A stretch of 64,000 bases of DNA from Diadema setosum (Eukaryota; Echinodermata; Echinoidea; Diadematoida; Diadematidae). This document shows positions 1-13,506 of the stretch, piece by piece (position 1 is the first letter of the stretch; every line of letters starts with the position of its first letter). Below the pieces are notes generated by a model. That model saw only the letters and a list, made by a program, of their open reading frames with translations, did no database searches and was not told where the DNA came from. The stretch spans positions 8,542,330-8,606,329 of the forward strand of contig NC_092702.1 in NCBI RefSeq assembly GCF_964275005.1. Direction: 5' to 3'. Made by a program: the position numbers and the translations under genes.

Positions 1-1014
1 GGTACTTCGTGAAATGGTTTTTACTTCTCCGTGAAAGTCTCTCCTTAGCTATGAGCGACTTTGGCCATTCTAAGATTTATGTGATAGCTTTTATATGATA
101 GCTTCATGAAACGGACCCCTGGTGTAGTACGCCATGGAGCCCAACGGCGGCCATTTTAGGAAGCAAACCGCTGGATTATCGCGAGCGTCTAATACGTGAC
201 CTATAGGAGTGAATTCTGCCTCCCCTTCATTTTCTCAGCGGTATAGCTTTGTTTAAGACCTCAAATTCCCATTTAGAAGCATCATTTACACCTAAAGATA
301 AAAAAAATGAAGAAATGTTCATTATTTTCGAATCTGTAGTCCCTCAAAATTCGAGCTACTGAAACGCCTCTCTCTCTCTCTCTCTTTCTCTCTCTCAGGC
401 TCCACTCTCTCGCCGCAGCTTATTCATGATTCTTAAAAGCATTTGGCTTGATTGGTTCATTAATATTCATCTATCAAATTTATGTATCCATTTGTTTTCT
501 CTATATCATCCTGCTGGGTTTGCCTTACATTCGGTTGTACAAAATTGTTATCCAAAGGCGCCCTGCAGTTTCACATTGGTTTATACATATACATGATTAT
601 TATGTATATCCATGAGTAACATATTGGAGAGTGAGTCAAAAAATACAGTAGGAGTCCTACATATTATCATGTAGATACAAACTCATATTATCAAATATTG
701 AACTAAGAAGGGGAAAGAAACCCACATAACTTGCATACTCGACAAAGGCAGAAGAAGAAAAGTATAAAAAGATGAACCCATCTGCATTAATACTGTAAAC
801 AAAAATTAATGTGGGCATTTCCTTGCGCTAAATTAAAGTCCATTATATAGCTTTACGATATTTTGAAAATCTGGAGGGGCGTAAAATTCTTTGCATGACA
901 ATTAAGGGAGTGCGATGTACAAGATAGTAGAGTGACATCATTATGTCTTATATATAGTTGGTTGAAAAAGATTAAATTTCTGATTGTTAAGATTTTGTCT
1001 CGCGTGAACAGAGG
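1..1014. other. No gene recognised; short CT microsatellite
   Basis: No supported coding region is visible. The stretch is AT-rich and has stops in all frames. A short imperfect CT run lies at about 368-396. The right end abuts ORF1 of the LINE that begins near 1015, so part of this sequence may be that LINE's 5' untranslated region; the boundary cannot be seen. Confidence 0.6.
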
Positions 1015-1653
1015 ATGAAGGATAACATGGAAGCTCTACTTGACACCCCACGTAGCGATGCATCCACTACAACATCGCATCTCCCCCATTCATCTCAAGG
1101 CAGATCGAACACGCGCCAAACATCATCATCCTCACTGCACCCGCCACCTATAAGAACTCGGCCTCAGCATTCTCATCCAATGTCCGGACATCATCCACAA
1201 TTACACAACAACAACAACTACTATCTCAACCAGCAACAACCAGCTCCATCTCATCAATACCAACCACCGAATCTTCCCAGTCATCAGACACACCCACTTG
1301 CTCTACAAAGAGGTGCCAGTGATCAACACCAATTCGGCCGACCTCACAACCAACCAACGAGAATGGCGACACCACTAATTCCACCACACATGATCTTCAA
1401 TGCACCACATCGACATCTGCGATACATGCCAAGCTGTGCTTCCGTATTGCAAACCCCACCCCCGATTCGCGATGAGTCCCCATTGATGCCAAACTTTGGT
1501 TCGCCATTAAGTCACGGGAGCCCATACTACCTCATAGGGCGTGAAAAGTGCTGTGAACCAAATCATCGTGCCTTGTCATGCAGACACACCTATCAGCTGC
1601 AATGTCGGAAATGTGCAAACTACGGCCATAAGGAAAAGTTCTGCCAATTCTAG
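1015..1653 (+). CDS. LINE ORF1-like protein with a CCHC zinc knuckle
   Basis: An ATG-started open frame of 212 codons. The first 160 residues are low complexity, rich in His, Pro, Gln, Ser and Asn, as in many LINE ORF1 proteins. The last 16 residues hold a perfect C-x2-C-x4-H-x4-C zinc knuckle (about residues 197-210), the nucleic-acid-binding motif of retroelement gag-like proteins. The endonuclease region of a LINE ORF2 follows directly downstream, which fixes the context. In this family ORF1 would bind the element's own RNA. It appears uninterrupted while the neighbouring ORF2 is badly decayed. It could instead be the amino end of a single polyprotein, because the ORF2 frame is open right after its stop. 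The clade is not resolved beyond the jockey/CR1/L2 group. Confidence 0.7.
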   Translation: MKDNMEALLDTPRSDASTTTSHLPHSSQGRSNTRQTSSSSLHPPPIRTRPQHSHPMSGHHPQLHNNNNYYLNQQQPAPSHQYQPPNLPSHQTHPLALQRGASDQHQFGRPHNQPTRMATPLIPPHMIFNAPHRHLRYMPSCASVLQTPPPIRDESPLMPNFGSPLSHGSPYYLIGREKCCEPNHRALSCRHTYQLQCRKCANYGHKEKFCQF

Positions 1654-1659
1654 GTCCTT

Positions 1660-4607
1660 GGCCAAGAAGAGAGAGCCAATGAAGATTACGCTGACTCTGG
1701 ACGCATCCCCACTCAGGTATTAGAACGGAAAACAATTTATCTCAAAGATAGTAATGACGATTTCACTGATGAGTATAGTAAATGTTGTGCTAATTTATCA
1801 AAATGTAAGGGGTTAAAACTTGGTCACATAAATGTACGAAGTTTGTTTGATAAACTGGATGAAGTCCGATTTATGTTATCAAAAATTAAGCTCGATATCT
1901 TATGTATATCTGAAACATGGCTGCATGACAGAATACAAGATAATCTAATTCAAATCCCCGATTATACGGTAATAAGACAAGATAGACGAAATAATCGGCG
2001 CGGAGGAGGTGTATGTATATTCATACTTCGCTAACTCTTATGAAACGTGATGAGCTCTGTAATGATGTTCTTGAGGCTGTTTGGATTGAGTTACCACGGA
2101 CAAAGTTTAACAAGTTGATTGTTGGTTGTCTTTATAGACCCCCACATGCTGATAGTTTGTATATGGATATTATATTTGATACATTAGAAAGGATTATGAC
2201 GGAAGAAAAAGAACTTCTAATTCTAGGGGATATGAATTATGATTATAAAAGAAATGATGTAATAAGTGATACCAGTAATCCAATTAATGATATTGAGAAT
2301 TTGTTTATGATGACCCAACATTGTGAGTGAACCAACTAGGGTTACTGAAACCAGTTGTAAATGCCTTGATCATAATTATTTGACTTCTATCCCTGAATAT
2401 CATGATGTTTGTGGAGTGGCAAAGATCTCCTTAAGTGACCATTATTTGATTTATACATGTGTGGTATTCCATAAGAAAGAGTGTGGACATAATTTGATAC
2501 ATTTTCGTGATTATAGTAAGTTCGATTCTACTCATTTTATTGATGATTTAGAAAAGTGTAATATATTTCATTCAGAAAATGATATGGACGATACCATGGA
2601 AACGAAATGGAACAGATGGAAATCTGCATTCGTGGACATATGTAATAAGCATGCTCCGATTAAACAATGTAGATTGAAACGTAGACATAATCCATGGATG
2701 ACACCAGATATTATGAAGTTGATTTATAGAAAAGATTTTTTGAAAAAAAAAGTCTGTTTCTGTCAAATCTCCAGAAGTTTTGTCAGAATATCGGCAAGTC
2801 AGAAGTAAGTTATCTGAAGAAATTAGATTGAGTAAGAAATTATACATTGATAATGTCACTCGAAAGTATTGTAAAAATAGTAAAGTATTATGGAAGGAAT
2901 TGAATAGAATTCGAGGTGACAATAAGCATTTATGTCTATTAATGGTGAACTTGATGGTGATAAATCAAACAGGTTTTTTGTTAATGTTGGTGAAACAATA
3001 TCCCGATCTTTTCAAGACGATGCTTTTAAATGGTATCACCCGCAGTGCATTCATTCTTTTCAATTCGATAGTATCGACTCAAATAGAATCTTTACATTAG
3101 TATCGAATCTACCAACAGATAGTAGTATGGATGTGTTAGAAATGGATGCAAAACTTTTGCAGATTGCTGCACCAGTGATTTATACGTCTCTTTGTAGTTT
3201 GTTTAATGAAAGCCTAACAACTGGTCAAGTATTCTATATAGATTGGAAGAAAGCAAGAACTACACCTGTTTACAAAAGGCAAGGGTTCAAAAAATGACCC
3301 TACCAATTATCGGCCAATCTCTGTAGTTTGCCACATCTAAACTCTTGGAGAAAGAAGTCCAAAAACAGTTTCTGAAATATCTCCAGAGTAATGATTTAAT
3401 CAATATTGATCAATTCGCTTTTCTTCCCGAACATACAACGCAAACTTGTTTGCATCGTGTTGTGGATGACTGGTACGAAGCGTTTAACAACAATGAATGT
3501 GTATGGCCTGTTTTCTTGATATATCTAAATGTTTTGATAGTATTGATATGAATATTTTGTTGACCAAGCTTAAATGGTACGGAGTTCAGGAATATGAGTA
3601 TAAATGGTTCTCCAGTTATCTACATGATCGAAGTCAAGCTGTCCGAGCGCATGGATCTTTATCAAAGTTCCGTGATATTCGAGTGGGTGTGCCCCTTGCA
3701 GGGTAGTATACCAGGACCCCTTCTGTTTTTGTTATTCGTGAATGATATAACTCAGTGTCTTAGATTTTCACAATGCAATGTATATGCGGATGATGTGGTT
3801 ATTTATACCACTAGTAGGCATGTTGATGAAGCATCCCCACGTCTGCAGTCAGACCTGAATGATTTATATCTTTGATATACTAGGAATAAGTTAAAGATCA
3901 ATGTTGATAAAACCAAAGCAATGGTTTTGAGTACTTCCAAAAAATATGATCTGAATATTTGTATCAATGCTGAACGTATAGAGCAAGTTCACAGTATTAG
4001 GTACTTAGGTATCGAAATTGATGATAAGTTATCATGGAATAATCATGTACGACAGTTAACGAAGCAGCTAGGTTGTAAAATTTATTTACTACAGAAAATG
4101 CGTAAGTTTGTCAATCAAAATGTGTTGAATTTTCTGTATCTCACGCTAATACAACCTTGCATAGATTATGCTTCCTCTGTGTGGGGCCATTGTACTTCTA
4201 AATCATTGGATAATTTGTTACGTCTGCAAAAGAGAGCAGCAAGAGTGGTAAAAAGCAATTATGATTATGTTAATAGTCATGGTGCTGATCTTATTAAAGA
4301 ACTTAAATGGAAATCATTTGAGCAACGGCGAGATTAATTTTTGGCAACATTAATGTACAAAATGGATATATGGTTTAGCCCCACTCGTATGGTTAATGAA
4401 ATAGAAATGGTCTGTGATAGGCATTCACATAACACTCGTTCAGCCGACTCACTCAAGGTGGTCATTCCAAAACCAAATCTTGCATGTTTCAAGAAGTGTT
4501 TTCGTTTCTCAGGAGCACAAGTATGGAATTCACTACCAGACACTTTACAAAATGCCCGGACTGTTCAGAATTTTAAGCGTGTATATAAGCAGTTATATTT
4601 TTTGTAA
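1660..4607 (+). pseudogene. Decayed LINE ORF2 (endonuclease and reverse transcriptase)
   Basis: Remains of an ORF2 spread over several frames. The apurinic-type endonuclease starts with a LGHINVRSL-like motif near 1820, then ISETWL near 1905, LYRPP near 2130, GDMN near 2228 and SDH near 2440. The reverse transcriptase has NYRPIS near 3305, FLDISKCFDSID near 3517, a GSIPGPLLF stretch near 3702 and YADD near 3783. The carboxy end runs to FKRVYKQLYFL at 4607, with the QVWNSLP motif typical of jockey-group LINEs. The open frame changes repeatedly between about 2013, 2323, 2780, 2932, 3345, 3497 and 3594, and an in-frame stop lies near 3875, so there are at least six to eight breaks. It is an old, dead copy. 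Closest relatives are probably CR1/Crack/Daphne-type elements; the exact clade needs an RT tree. Confidence 0.85.
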
Positions 4608-5271
4608 TGTGTACTTGTTGTTGTAACCACCTCAACTGCAGATAATCTTTCCTGTCGTACTTATCTTAGTACTGAAAATTGTTTATCTTTTGATTTTTTG
4701 TAACCTCTTTCTGCGAGAGACTGCGAGGAAATATTATCATGCTTCTTATGCTTGTTAATCTTATGATTATTCTTTGGTGTGTGTGTGTGTGTGTGTGCGT
4801 GTGTGTGTGTGTGAGTGTGTGAGAGTGTGTGTGTGTGAGTGTGTGTGTGAGTGTGTGAGTTTGTGTGTGTGTGAGCGAGAGAGTAGGTGGATATGTGTAC
4901 TCTACTGTGTGTGCTGAATTGCGTATTACTCCCTTTGAAAAGAATGACATGTATGCCGGCATTTATGCCAATATGTTCTCCGATACTAGGTTCAGATTTT
5001 TTCTTTGTCTTTCTCTGCAGTCTTCTCGCCAAAGGAGTTGCAAAAATGAATTTGAAAATATGAATTTTATTTTGTTGATAATTAACTATTTATCTGATAT
5101 GATATTTCAATTACTGCAGCTGATTTGGATTTTATACTGATGACAATTCATTGTAATGATTTAATTTTTGTTTGTATTTTTATGTTTTATCTCAGGACCT
5201 TGATGAAAAACAGCTCATGGTGATCGAGCAATCCTGAATAAATATGTTTCAATAAATAAATAAAAAAAAAA
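4608..5271 (+). mobile_element. 3' untranslated region and A-rich tail of the first LINE
   Basis: Non-coding sequence after the LINE stop codon, ending in an A-rich tail with AATAAATAAATA followed by an A run at about 5250-5271. A TG microsatellite with interspersed GA (about 4776-4880) lies inside it. The polyadenylation-like AATAAA at the end suits a LINE 3' terminus. No clear target-site duplication was recognised. Confidence 0.6.
4776..4880 (+). repeat. (GT)n microsatellite
   Basis: About 100 bases of nearly pure GT dinucleotide with a few GA and GC interruptions. It produces long but meaningless His/Thr open frames on the other strand. Confidence 0.95.
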
Positions 5272-7882
5272 TGTTTTACTTTTGAAGATCTTTCTCTACA
5301 ACATCATGTAAAATAATATTTAGAATAAAACAAGGTAAAATATCCCTTGCTCAACATCTTGTTTGTTTGTTTGTTTGACTATAATCCCTATGACATCCGT
5401 CGTTTCATTCCATTTCTGCCTAAATCGATATATAGAAGAACTGACGAGATGTTATTCTTGCTACTTAATCTTACAGACACACACACGCACAAAAAAAGTA
5501 GCCACTAGAAAAAAAATAACTGAACTCAAACAGATATTACTAAACACGAACGATTCTTCTGTTAGGAAAGGAAACTTCAAACAAGTGGGAAAGATATGGG
5601 TCAATTTCCATGATAGCTATGGAGACAAAATAGAATGTGAAGATTGGTCTTTTCTTTTTCTTTTTTTTTTTTGTCGTATCATATTCATGCATTTACAATC
5701 TCTACCCAGGGTGCTGTGAAGGTCACGACAAATTAATCATGCACGAGTTTTCTTCTATTCTTCGCTGTGACATATTTTATCCTGGCATGATGTGAAATGA
5801 CCCATTTCTTCCCAACCACATTATTAGCGCCATCCTTTCCCCGCAGAACAAATTTCAGCGTCATATCTGATTAACCATGTCGCTTCGTGTGACATAAGAT
5901 ATACAGACATCTATTGATAACATTATTGAAGAATTCAGGGACAAAGCACGCTCAATATTTCAGCTCCAGATTTAGTTTTAGGTCTGCGGTCTTTGCTCTC
6001 AATAAAAGGATATAGGATGATGTTGATAATTATGTTGTTAGTTACTAATCTTTTGTATCGAGGAGAACGATCGGCTTATCATCGACGTAACATTATTGTC
6101 TTATAAACCAGTGCAATTTTGCATGAAAATTTTACATGGGAAATACAGCAATAATTGCGATAAATCCTTCAAGCAACCTATCTGAAAGTAATGTGACAGT
6201 GACTTGGAGCACCCCTCCCCCTTATGCACAGTTTTGAATTCAAGAGACACAACGGTGATTTAGTTGCATCAAGGAGGTTCCAGAGATGGAGTAACAACAG
6301 TGTTATTCCCTTTGATCCCATGTTTGATGCCGCCACTAAGAACTAAGGAAGACAATTGATTCATGTGGCATTGCATCATGACTCGTCACTCTCAATGGGA
6401 GATATGTCTTTATGATGGTAATCACTTTTTGCTGTCCCTTCTTATGAAACATTAGCGGTACATAAAGGTACAAACACAGGGATGTGCGAATAAAAATTCC
6501 ACAAAAATTGATGAAATAAGAATTAAAATTACCCGACTTTACATGTTTTTACACTAATCTAACATATAAATGAATAAAGAACTACACTTGAAGATTATAC
6601 CATATCAGTTTTATTTGTCGGAAGTGATCGGAAAGATGATAAAATCGAGTTTCCAGTAAGGGTGCAGTTCAAATGTCGTGGATAGGTGGTTAGGGGGCTG
6701 TGATGATGTGGTGATAGACCCCAGGACTCGAATGAATGAGTGGACGCAGGATTATAGTTCACTTGACTTTATTGGTGTCGGTAAATCAACACAAAAAAAA
6801 AAAAAAAAAAAAAAAAAACCTGCAAGAAACAGGAAAACAGTCATAAGTTTGTATTCAACATTTCATTTCTTAATAAACTGATCCCCCCTTTTTTTTTTGC
6901 AGTGCAAGAGCACTTCCCAAAATGTGAAAACTGTATGTATATATATTTTGCTAAATCTACAAATGTAATTACTTTCAATGCAGATCAAGATAGAAGCTAT
7001 GATGCAATATACAATAAATTGTCTTCAAAACTCGTGGACTCACTATCCACACAATTATCTCGAATATCCAAACTTCCCAGGATATCCACAAAACTCAGTG
7101 ACTCATTAATTGCCCGATACATGAACTAGTATTGTATCAATGAAACTCTAATCGACCACCATCTAAGCTCGCATGTACCATCTAAACATGCACTCGAATA
7201 AACAATTTAATCATTACCCCATAGCGACTATCATAAATCATGTACATACCAATAAATACTTCCATGTATATCTGTTTAAATTTCTGCATACCAACCTTTC
7301 CCCCTTTTTAGCAATAGACCTAAATAAAACACCAAAAATATTCATAGTTGTATCATAAACAGCTGTACATTAAACAAAAATGATGAACAATATATTGCTC
7401 ATAAATGATTCATGCCTACCCTAAGTCAGGTAGCAACTCGCTTTTTGGAATTATGAACCCTAATCCTCAGACATGAGAACACCACTGTCACCAGTACCGG
7501 AGGGCTGAACATCTCACCCATGAACACTAAAAATAAATAGATTCTTCAGTATACCACTGCACTGTACTATCATAATGTTCATTTAGGAACACAAAATTCA
7601 ATTCTCTTCTATCAAACTTTACATAAATTTCTCAATCAAAATTATAATCATTCAACTCAGAAAATAAATCAATTATAAATTTACTTGGCCTAGCCCGACC
7701 AGACGCTGTTAATACGCTACTTATCGTATGTACAGCGGCGACTGGGCTGTGTATAGTTATACTTGACCATGCTTTGAATACAGTACTCATCAAAATTATG
7801 ATCATTCTATACATTAAAGCATGAAATTACTATAAAAACCACTGATTAATTTATAAACTGGCGCCATGTAACATCATTAAGT
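5272..7882. other. No gene recognised
   Basis: AT-rich intergenic sequence. The longest open frame (about 118 codons, near 5363-5719) has no recognisable motif and includes homopolymer-coded residues. A run of about 26 A residues lies at 6793-6818. I see no RNA gene or structured repeat here. Confidence 0.5.
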
Positions 7883-8003
7883 CATGGGCGCCGCCATCTT
7901 GAATAATCTAAACGTAAACCATGGGTGCCGCCATTTTGAATAATCTAAATCATGGGCGCCGCCATTTTGAATAATCTAAATCATGGGCGCCGCCATTTTG
8001 AAT
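7883..8003. repeat. 31-bp minisatellite, four copies
   Basis: Four near-identical tandem units starting at about 7883, 7920, 7951 and 7982, each beginning CATGGGCGCCGCCAT and continuing with TTTGAATAATCTAAAT. The first interval is 37 bp, the others 31 bp. Each unit carries the motif GCCGCCAT, which resembles a YY1 site; that resemblance is only suggestive. Confidence 0.9.
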
Positions 8004-10617
8004 TGACTCAAATTAAAACACCCTCCACCTAAATTCATACTTTAACATACAATAATTACCATAATTGATTTCTCAATTCATATTATTTCTGTGAATAGAA
8101 CAAAAATCACATCAAATCAAATTTCTCCCATCTACTTTCCAACAACCCAATTTATACTGTCATTAGTTTGACTCAAAACAAATTACACCCGACATCTGTC
8201 AGTTTTATAACAATGTATACAATTAACTAATAACAGATTTTTTTACTGTCACAAATACATCTTTCTCTTGATATCTATAACAATATAAAGGACTTACAGT
8301 TTGTCTTGTCCAAAAGAAACTGCCAAAAACCAAAAGACATCATAACACTAGCAGGCAGAAAACAGCCAGACTCAACCCATTGCTGCAGGTTGCTTGTCCT
8401 ACGGTGCGAGAGTGCGAAGTGATGTGTGTGTCGTGCAAATTGCAGTGCAAGTGTCCAAATTTCCCGCGGTACATACGACCAGCACAAAGGGCGCATTCAC
8501 GTGCAACGCAGATCCCTGGAAAATGACTAATATTCATCCGCCTACTCTCTATTTCTGTTTACAACAAAAAATTTCCCAAAATTATAAAAATTATTCTTCT
8601 CACTCCTATTTCTAAACACACCAATCCAACCTTCCATTTTCCAACTACATATACCAAATTACGTATCACAAATAAGGACTTCATTAATTCCAGACACTAA
8701 CATGACTAATTTCTGATACATCGGTGACATGGTCATCTTGAATACCTAAAACATTCCGAATTCCTGACTGTGATTACCAAGCACGTTCAACAAAGAGCGC
8801 TTTGTAAACAACTCCTGTTTCACAACATCTGTCTAATGAGCTGTAATAGAATCACAATAGGCTAGTAGTCTTCAATAAAGTATTTTCATCACTGTGTCTT
8901 TCTCAATTTCCATTTCCCGTCACAAATACTTTTACAACGTATACGGCTCAGATTTAGACTTTTTGACATAATTCCTGGACAGGAGTTACTTTCTTTTCCA
9001 TATGCCTTATCATTAACTGAAATGTAATTTCCTTTCATACAAAAGCAAACAAGATATAACCAACATTATATTAACGTTCCAAATGAATCATCTCTTTGCT
9101 CGGAAAGACGGCGGCATCGAAGCCCGATCGTCAAAGTCACAAATGCACCTGTGGAATTCTTTTGTACGTCAAAAGAAAACTGAGAGCTGTTTGAATGTTT
9201 GCAGCCAGTTGGAACTCCATTTCTCAAACCTTCTTGGTTGCATGAGAAACCCGAATCGCTTATGCATTAATAAAGCTTTTTAATTCTATTCTACAAATGA
9301 GTCAGACCTTGCTTTGATAGTCGCACATGAAACTTTCTACATAATACTTTCCAATATCCAGTGCTTTTTCTAAGAATTTAGAAATGATTAGCTTCCTATT
9401 ATCGTGCTTCCGTGTTTCCGTGTTTGCGATTATACATCGTGACTTGCGGTCATAATGCTTGTCTCTGCAGTCTGTGTATACGGACGTGTGAAGTGCTCGT
9501 GAAAAATCGATTTCCATTATCTTCAACACCATCATAACCGCCATTCTCACGCCCATTTTGGCAACGGTTGCTACGCACGATCCTTAGATTTGGTCACGTA
9601 GCAAAGTTATTTCTGCGAGAGAGAGGGGGAGAGGAAGAGAAAGAGAAAATGGAGGGATAGAGAGAGAGAAGGTGAGGGAGGAAGCATAAATTATAGGGAG
9701 GGAGAGATGCATCTCTTCATGCCAACAAAATAGCGTCTTACCGGTACTACAGATGTAATTTATTATTCATAGACTATTATACATGATTTTTTTTTCAGTA
9801 TTATTTCCTTAAGTGTTTGTCAGTCAATATGTTCACCGCATTTTTATCTTATTCAGGTAATCATTGAAATCTTTATTCATTATTTCGTCTAGCTAAGTAA
9901 CTGGCTATAGATAACAAGTTCTCTATCATTACGCACTCTTACGCACGCTTGCAAAAGTCATGAATAGTCACGAAGTCGTGGTAGTAGGCTAGTGATAATA
10001 TGTGTGACATAGTTCTTACATACTGTACTGTATCTACATCTGTATACATACGATATATGCTGTTATCTCGTGTTTATTATTTTATTCCATTTGACAATGA
10101 TATTGAAGCAAGGTACGTATTTAATACTCTGAATAGTTGTCGATCAGATTCCACAAAATGGTAATTACTTGTTTTGTCTTTCGTTTGCATCTCACTGAGC
10201 CTGAACGACACCTTCTACTTTTTGTTGTTAAGTTGATACACTGTAAACCCTTTGACCATTATGATTACCATAATGTACTGAGAAGCAGTGCGTGCTGCCC
10301 TAAAGAGATAAAAGTCAATCTTGTCCATAAAGTGAAAGAAGCATGGACGTAGGGGACGCCATACCCCCACTGGTGACGTAGAGTATTTACGGTATGGAGG
10401 GAATGCATAATGTATCACCTTTTCTTATACATGTGGCTAATGATGTGTTATATGAATCTACAATCGGAATCATTGCAGAGAAACAATTAAATTAAAAATT
10501 GCATTTGCATGAACTTCAAGAAAATTCAGGGGACTCTCGGATTGGTTGCGAATTATGAAAACATAGGTGTAATTAATAAAGTAAAGTTTTGTTTCCTGTT
10601 AAAAAGTTGCAAATGTT
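8004..10617. other. No gene recognised
   Basis: AT-rich sequence with only short open frames lacking motifs. A GA-rich patch lies at about 9618-9705. Nothing else structured was recognised. Confidence 0.5.
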
Positions 10618-11097
10618 ATATTCAACGTTAATTTTACCTTATTTAACGTATGGAATTATAGTATGGGGAAATACACATTCAACTTATTTGGATAGATTAT
10701 TTTTGTTACAAAAAAAAAAGCACTTCGAGTAATATGTAATACCTCCAAATATTCCCATACTGACGGATTATTTGTAGAGAATAAGGTTTTGAAAGTAAGG
10801 GATTTGTATTATTATTACCTTGTTCGATTTATGTACAGTTTGTATAATAATTCACTTCCTTTAGTTTTTGAAAATATGTTTAATAAGAATAAAAATATTC
10901 ATAAATACCCCACTCGTCAAACAGATGAGTATCATTTGCCCCTTACCCGAACTCCATTTACAAAATCCACGTTTATTTACAGTGGCCCAAAATTTTGGAA
11001 TTCCCTTGTGAAAAATATAAAAGATTCCATTAGTTTGAAATCATTCTCTAGTAATTTAAAGAAATATTTGATTAGCTCATATGTACCCCATGATTAG
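10618..11097 (+). pseudogene. LINE ORF2 carboxy-terminal fragment
   Basis: Conceptual translation gives PYLTYGIIVWGN, then LDRLFLLQKK and ALRVICN, followed by RDLYYYYLVRFMY, a PTRQTDEYHLP segment, SGPKFWNSL and SFSSNLKKYLISSY before a stop at 11097. This is the standard region downstream of the YADD box in CR1/Crack/Daphne-type LINEs. One frame change falls in the A10 run near 10710. No endonuclease or catalytic RT precedes it, so the copy is 5'-truncated, as is usual for LINE insertions. Confidence 0.8.
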
Positions 11098-11331
11098 TTT
11101 GACTGTTTGGAATTGTTGTTCTTTTTTCTTCACCCTGCATCGAGAATGCTGACCTGCCCTTCGCTCTCTCTCTACTCTCCCTCTCTCCCTCCCTCTCTCT
11201 CTTTCCCTACTCTCTTCTGTGTGTGCACAATGTATGTGGATGCAAACATGTGTGTGTACGTGCGTGTGTGTGCGTAGGTGTATGTGTGTATGTGTGTGTG
11301 CTTGTGTGTATGTGTGTGTGTATGTGTGTTA

Positions 11332-11362
<31 letters not shown>

Positions 11363-11745
11363 GTGTGTGTGTATGTGTATACATGTGAAAGCGTATACTT
11401 CATGTAACCATCGGATCCGATTCGATTGAATAAAAACTGTATACTTTCAATGATTAGCTTGTACGGTACATGTATCGTTGTATTGTGTTATAAAGTCATA
11501 TATAATTAATTTATTGTATATAGTAATGTAACGTAAGTGAGGGGACTGCAATCTACAAGTTCGCTTTTTAGCAGCCCCTCAATTTTCATTTCCATGAAGT
11601 TCTTTTAAGAACCAATATGTGTTATTATGTTCCAATATATGTAATCATGTCAAAGTGTATTACCTGTGTTTGATTGGAAATGAAAATAAAAAAAACATGC
11701 AAGTGAACATGCATGTGTGAAATGAATTAAATGAAATGAAATAAT
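11098..11745 (+). mobile_element. Probable 3' untranslated region of the truncated LINE
   Basis: Follows the LINE stop codon. It contains a GT microsatellite (about 11216-11393) and ends in a GAAATGAA-type simple tail at about 11718-11745. The end point is a guess based on that tail. Confidence 0.45.
11216..11393 (+). repeat. (GT)n / (TGTATG)n microsatellite
   Basis: A long alternating purine-pyrimidine tract with TGTATG variants. It codes for Cys/Val/Met-rich or His/Thr-rich frames that are not genes. Confidence 0.95.
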
Positions 11746-13475
11746 GTTGAGGGATCACCATTGCTAACTTGTCAAGTTATATTCTGATTCGGTCATCGTC
11801 ATGGCTTCCTCATGATTACTCTTACCTGCTTAAAACACATGCAGAGAAGAATGGGGATATTCCTTACTCTATTGCCATAAATTAGAGAAATAGTGTACTA
11901 GACGTGAGTGTGACCGCATGCTAGGACATCTGACATGCGTGGAGAAAATGAGATGTTTTCTATATTTCATTTAAGTGGGTAATTTCGCACCGTCATGAAG
12001 AGAATAGATTGTACAGAGACTGCCGAAGCTGTTTAATAAGAGAATTAGACGCGTTGCCACAGCAACGAATTTTGTGTATGTACACTGCTCCGATCAAGGT
12101 TATACGGAGAGGACGTCGCTCGTTACAAATACTGGATGCGGCAGTGAGCGTTTCTGATAAGCTGTGATGCCGATTAGTTTTTAGACAGCACGATTCCTGT
12201 CGTGTCGCAGAAAGCTATTTTCTTGGATTACCTATATGCTCTTTCGACGCAGGACAAGCTTATCGCGGATCAATTTAATGGAATGGATCAGACAAAGAGC
12301 TTAACGAGTAGAACAAAAAGAAACAAAAATTACTAGTGACAACCTGCAGTCGGTGGCCAACTTTGATGGTATTTTTTAAGATATAGGCCTAACCTACAGC
12401 TGAAAATGACCGAACTTTGTTGAAATTGGCTTAATTGCCACGAAGATATTTCATCTTCTGTGTCTGTATCATACATACATCGTGGTACTTCAGCAGCGTA
12501 TAAGGTACAATAGAATGTTGCTCGTTACCATGCAGTGCAAAGTGTTGGCTGTACGTGGTATAGTGCTGACCAGCATATAAAGAAGAAATCAGACAAACGC
12601 CACGTGTTACGGTAATCACCTCGATGACACCAAGCTCTATGACTACTGGTTCCAGACGACCAGACCCCAAGAAGCACTATAATGACACAAAAGATGCTTT
12701 CTACGCTACTCCAAACTGGTAAGTCAGTTCACAAATTCTTCGTTCCTATTCAATTCCGTTCGATTCAATTCAACTCAATTCACTTCAATTCATTTCAATT
12801 CATTTCAATTCAATTTAATTCAGTTCAATTCAATTCATTTCATTTTCTTCTTCCACAAATCATAATGTAATATACGGAAAAAATCACAAATGATCCGAGT
12901 ATATACGACTTGACTGTATCATGAAAATCAGAGGTAATTACAAATTAAAAAGCATATGGTTACAAATCGACCTTGTAACATGTTATTTTATCCATACTCT
13001 ACAAAAAAAAAAGAAGAAAATTAAAAGAAATGAGGAGTTCACTAAAAACAGCTTGGACATTTCGGACAACTCATTCAATCATACCCAATAATATATCATG
13101 TAAAACATTGCAAATCTATTCAGTGTCTCTATAATATGCATTTAATTAAAAAAAAAAAAAAAAAAACCTCCCAGTTTGCGTTTGAAGGAATAATACAGTG
13201 CGTATTAAAAAAAAAAAAAAAAAAACGTAATCCAACTTTGGAGGTCAATAATTAATTGTCAGCTATGAAGAGCACAATGTTGATTGTGAGGAAAGGGGAA
13301 CTCTTTCTCTTTCCATTGATACCTAATTATATTGACAAAATGTCATGCATGACTGAGCACATGAACTTTGAAGACAACAATGACAGCTTGTCATTTTGGG
13401 GGAGAGGTAATTCCATAATCTATAGGCTCCCTACAAAGAAAGGGTATGAATGGTAAATGAATAAAGATCATTAAA

Positions 13476-13506
<31 letters not shown>

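Noticed and set aside
4661-5032. His/Thr-rich frames over the GT microsatellite, also near 11172-11429
   Set aside because: These are translations of dinucleotide repeats.
5363-5719. 118-codon frame as a gene
   Set aside because: No domain or motif, a T-run-coded Phe/Leu tract, and no splice or promoter context.
12733-12843. Phe/Ile-rich frame over the TTCAA repeat
   Set aside because: It is a pentanucleotide microsatellite translation.
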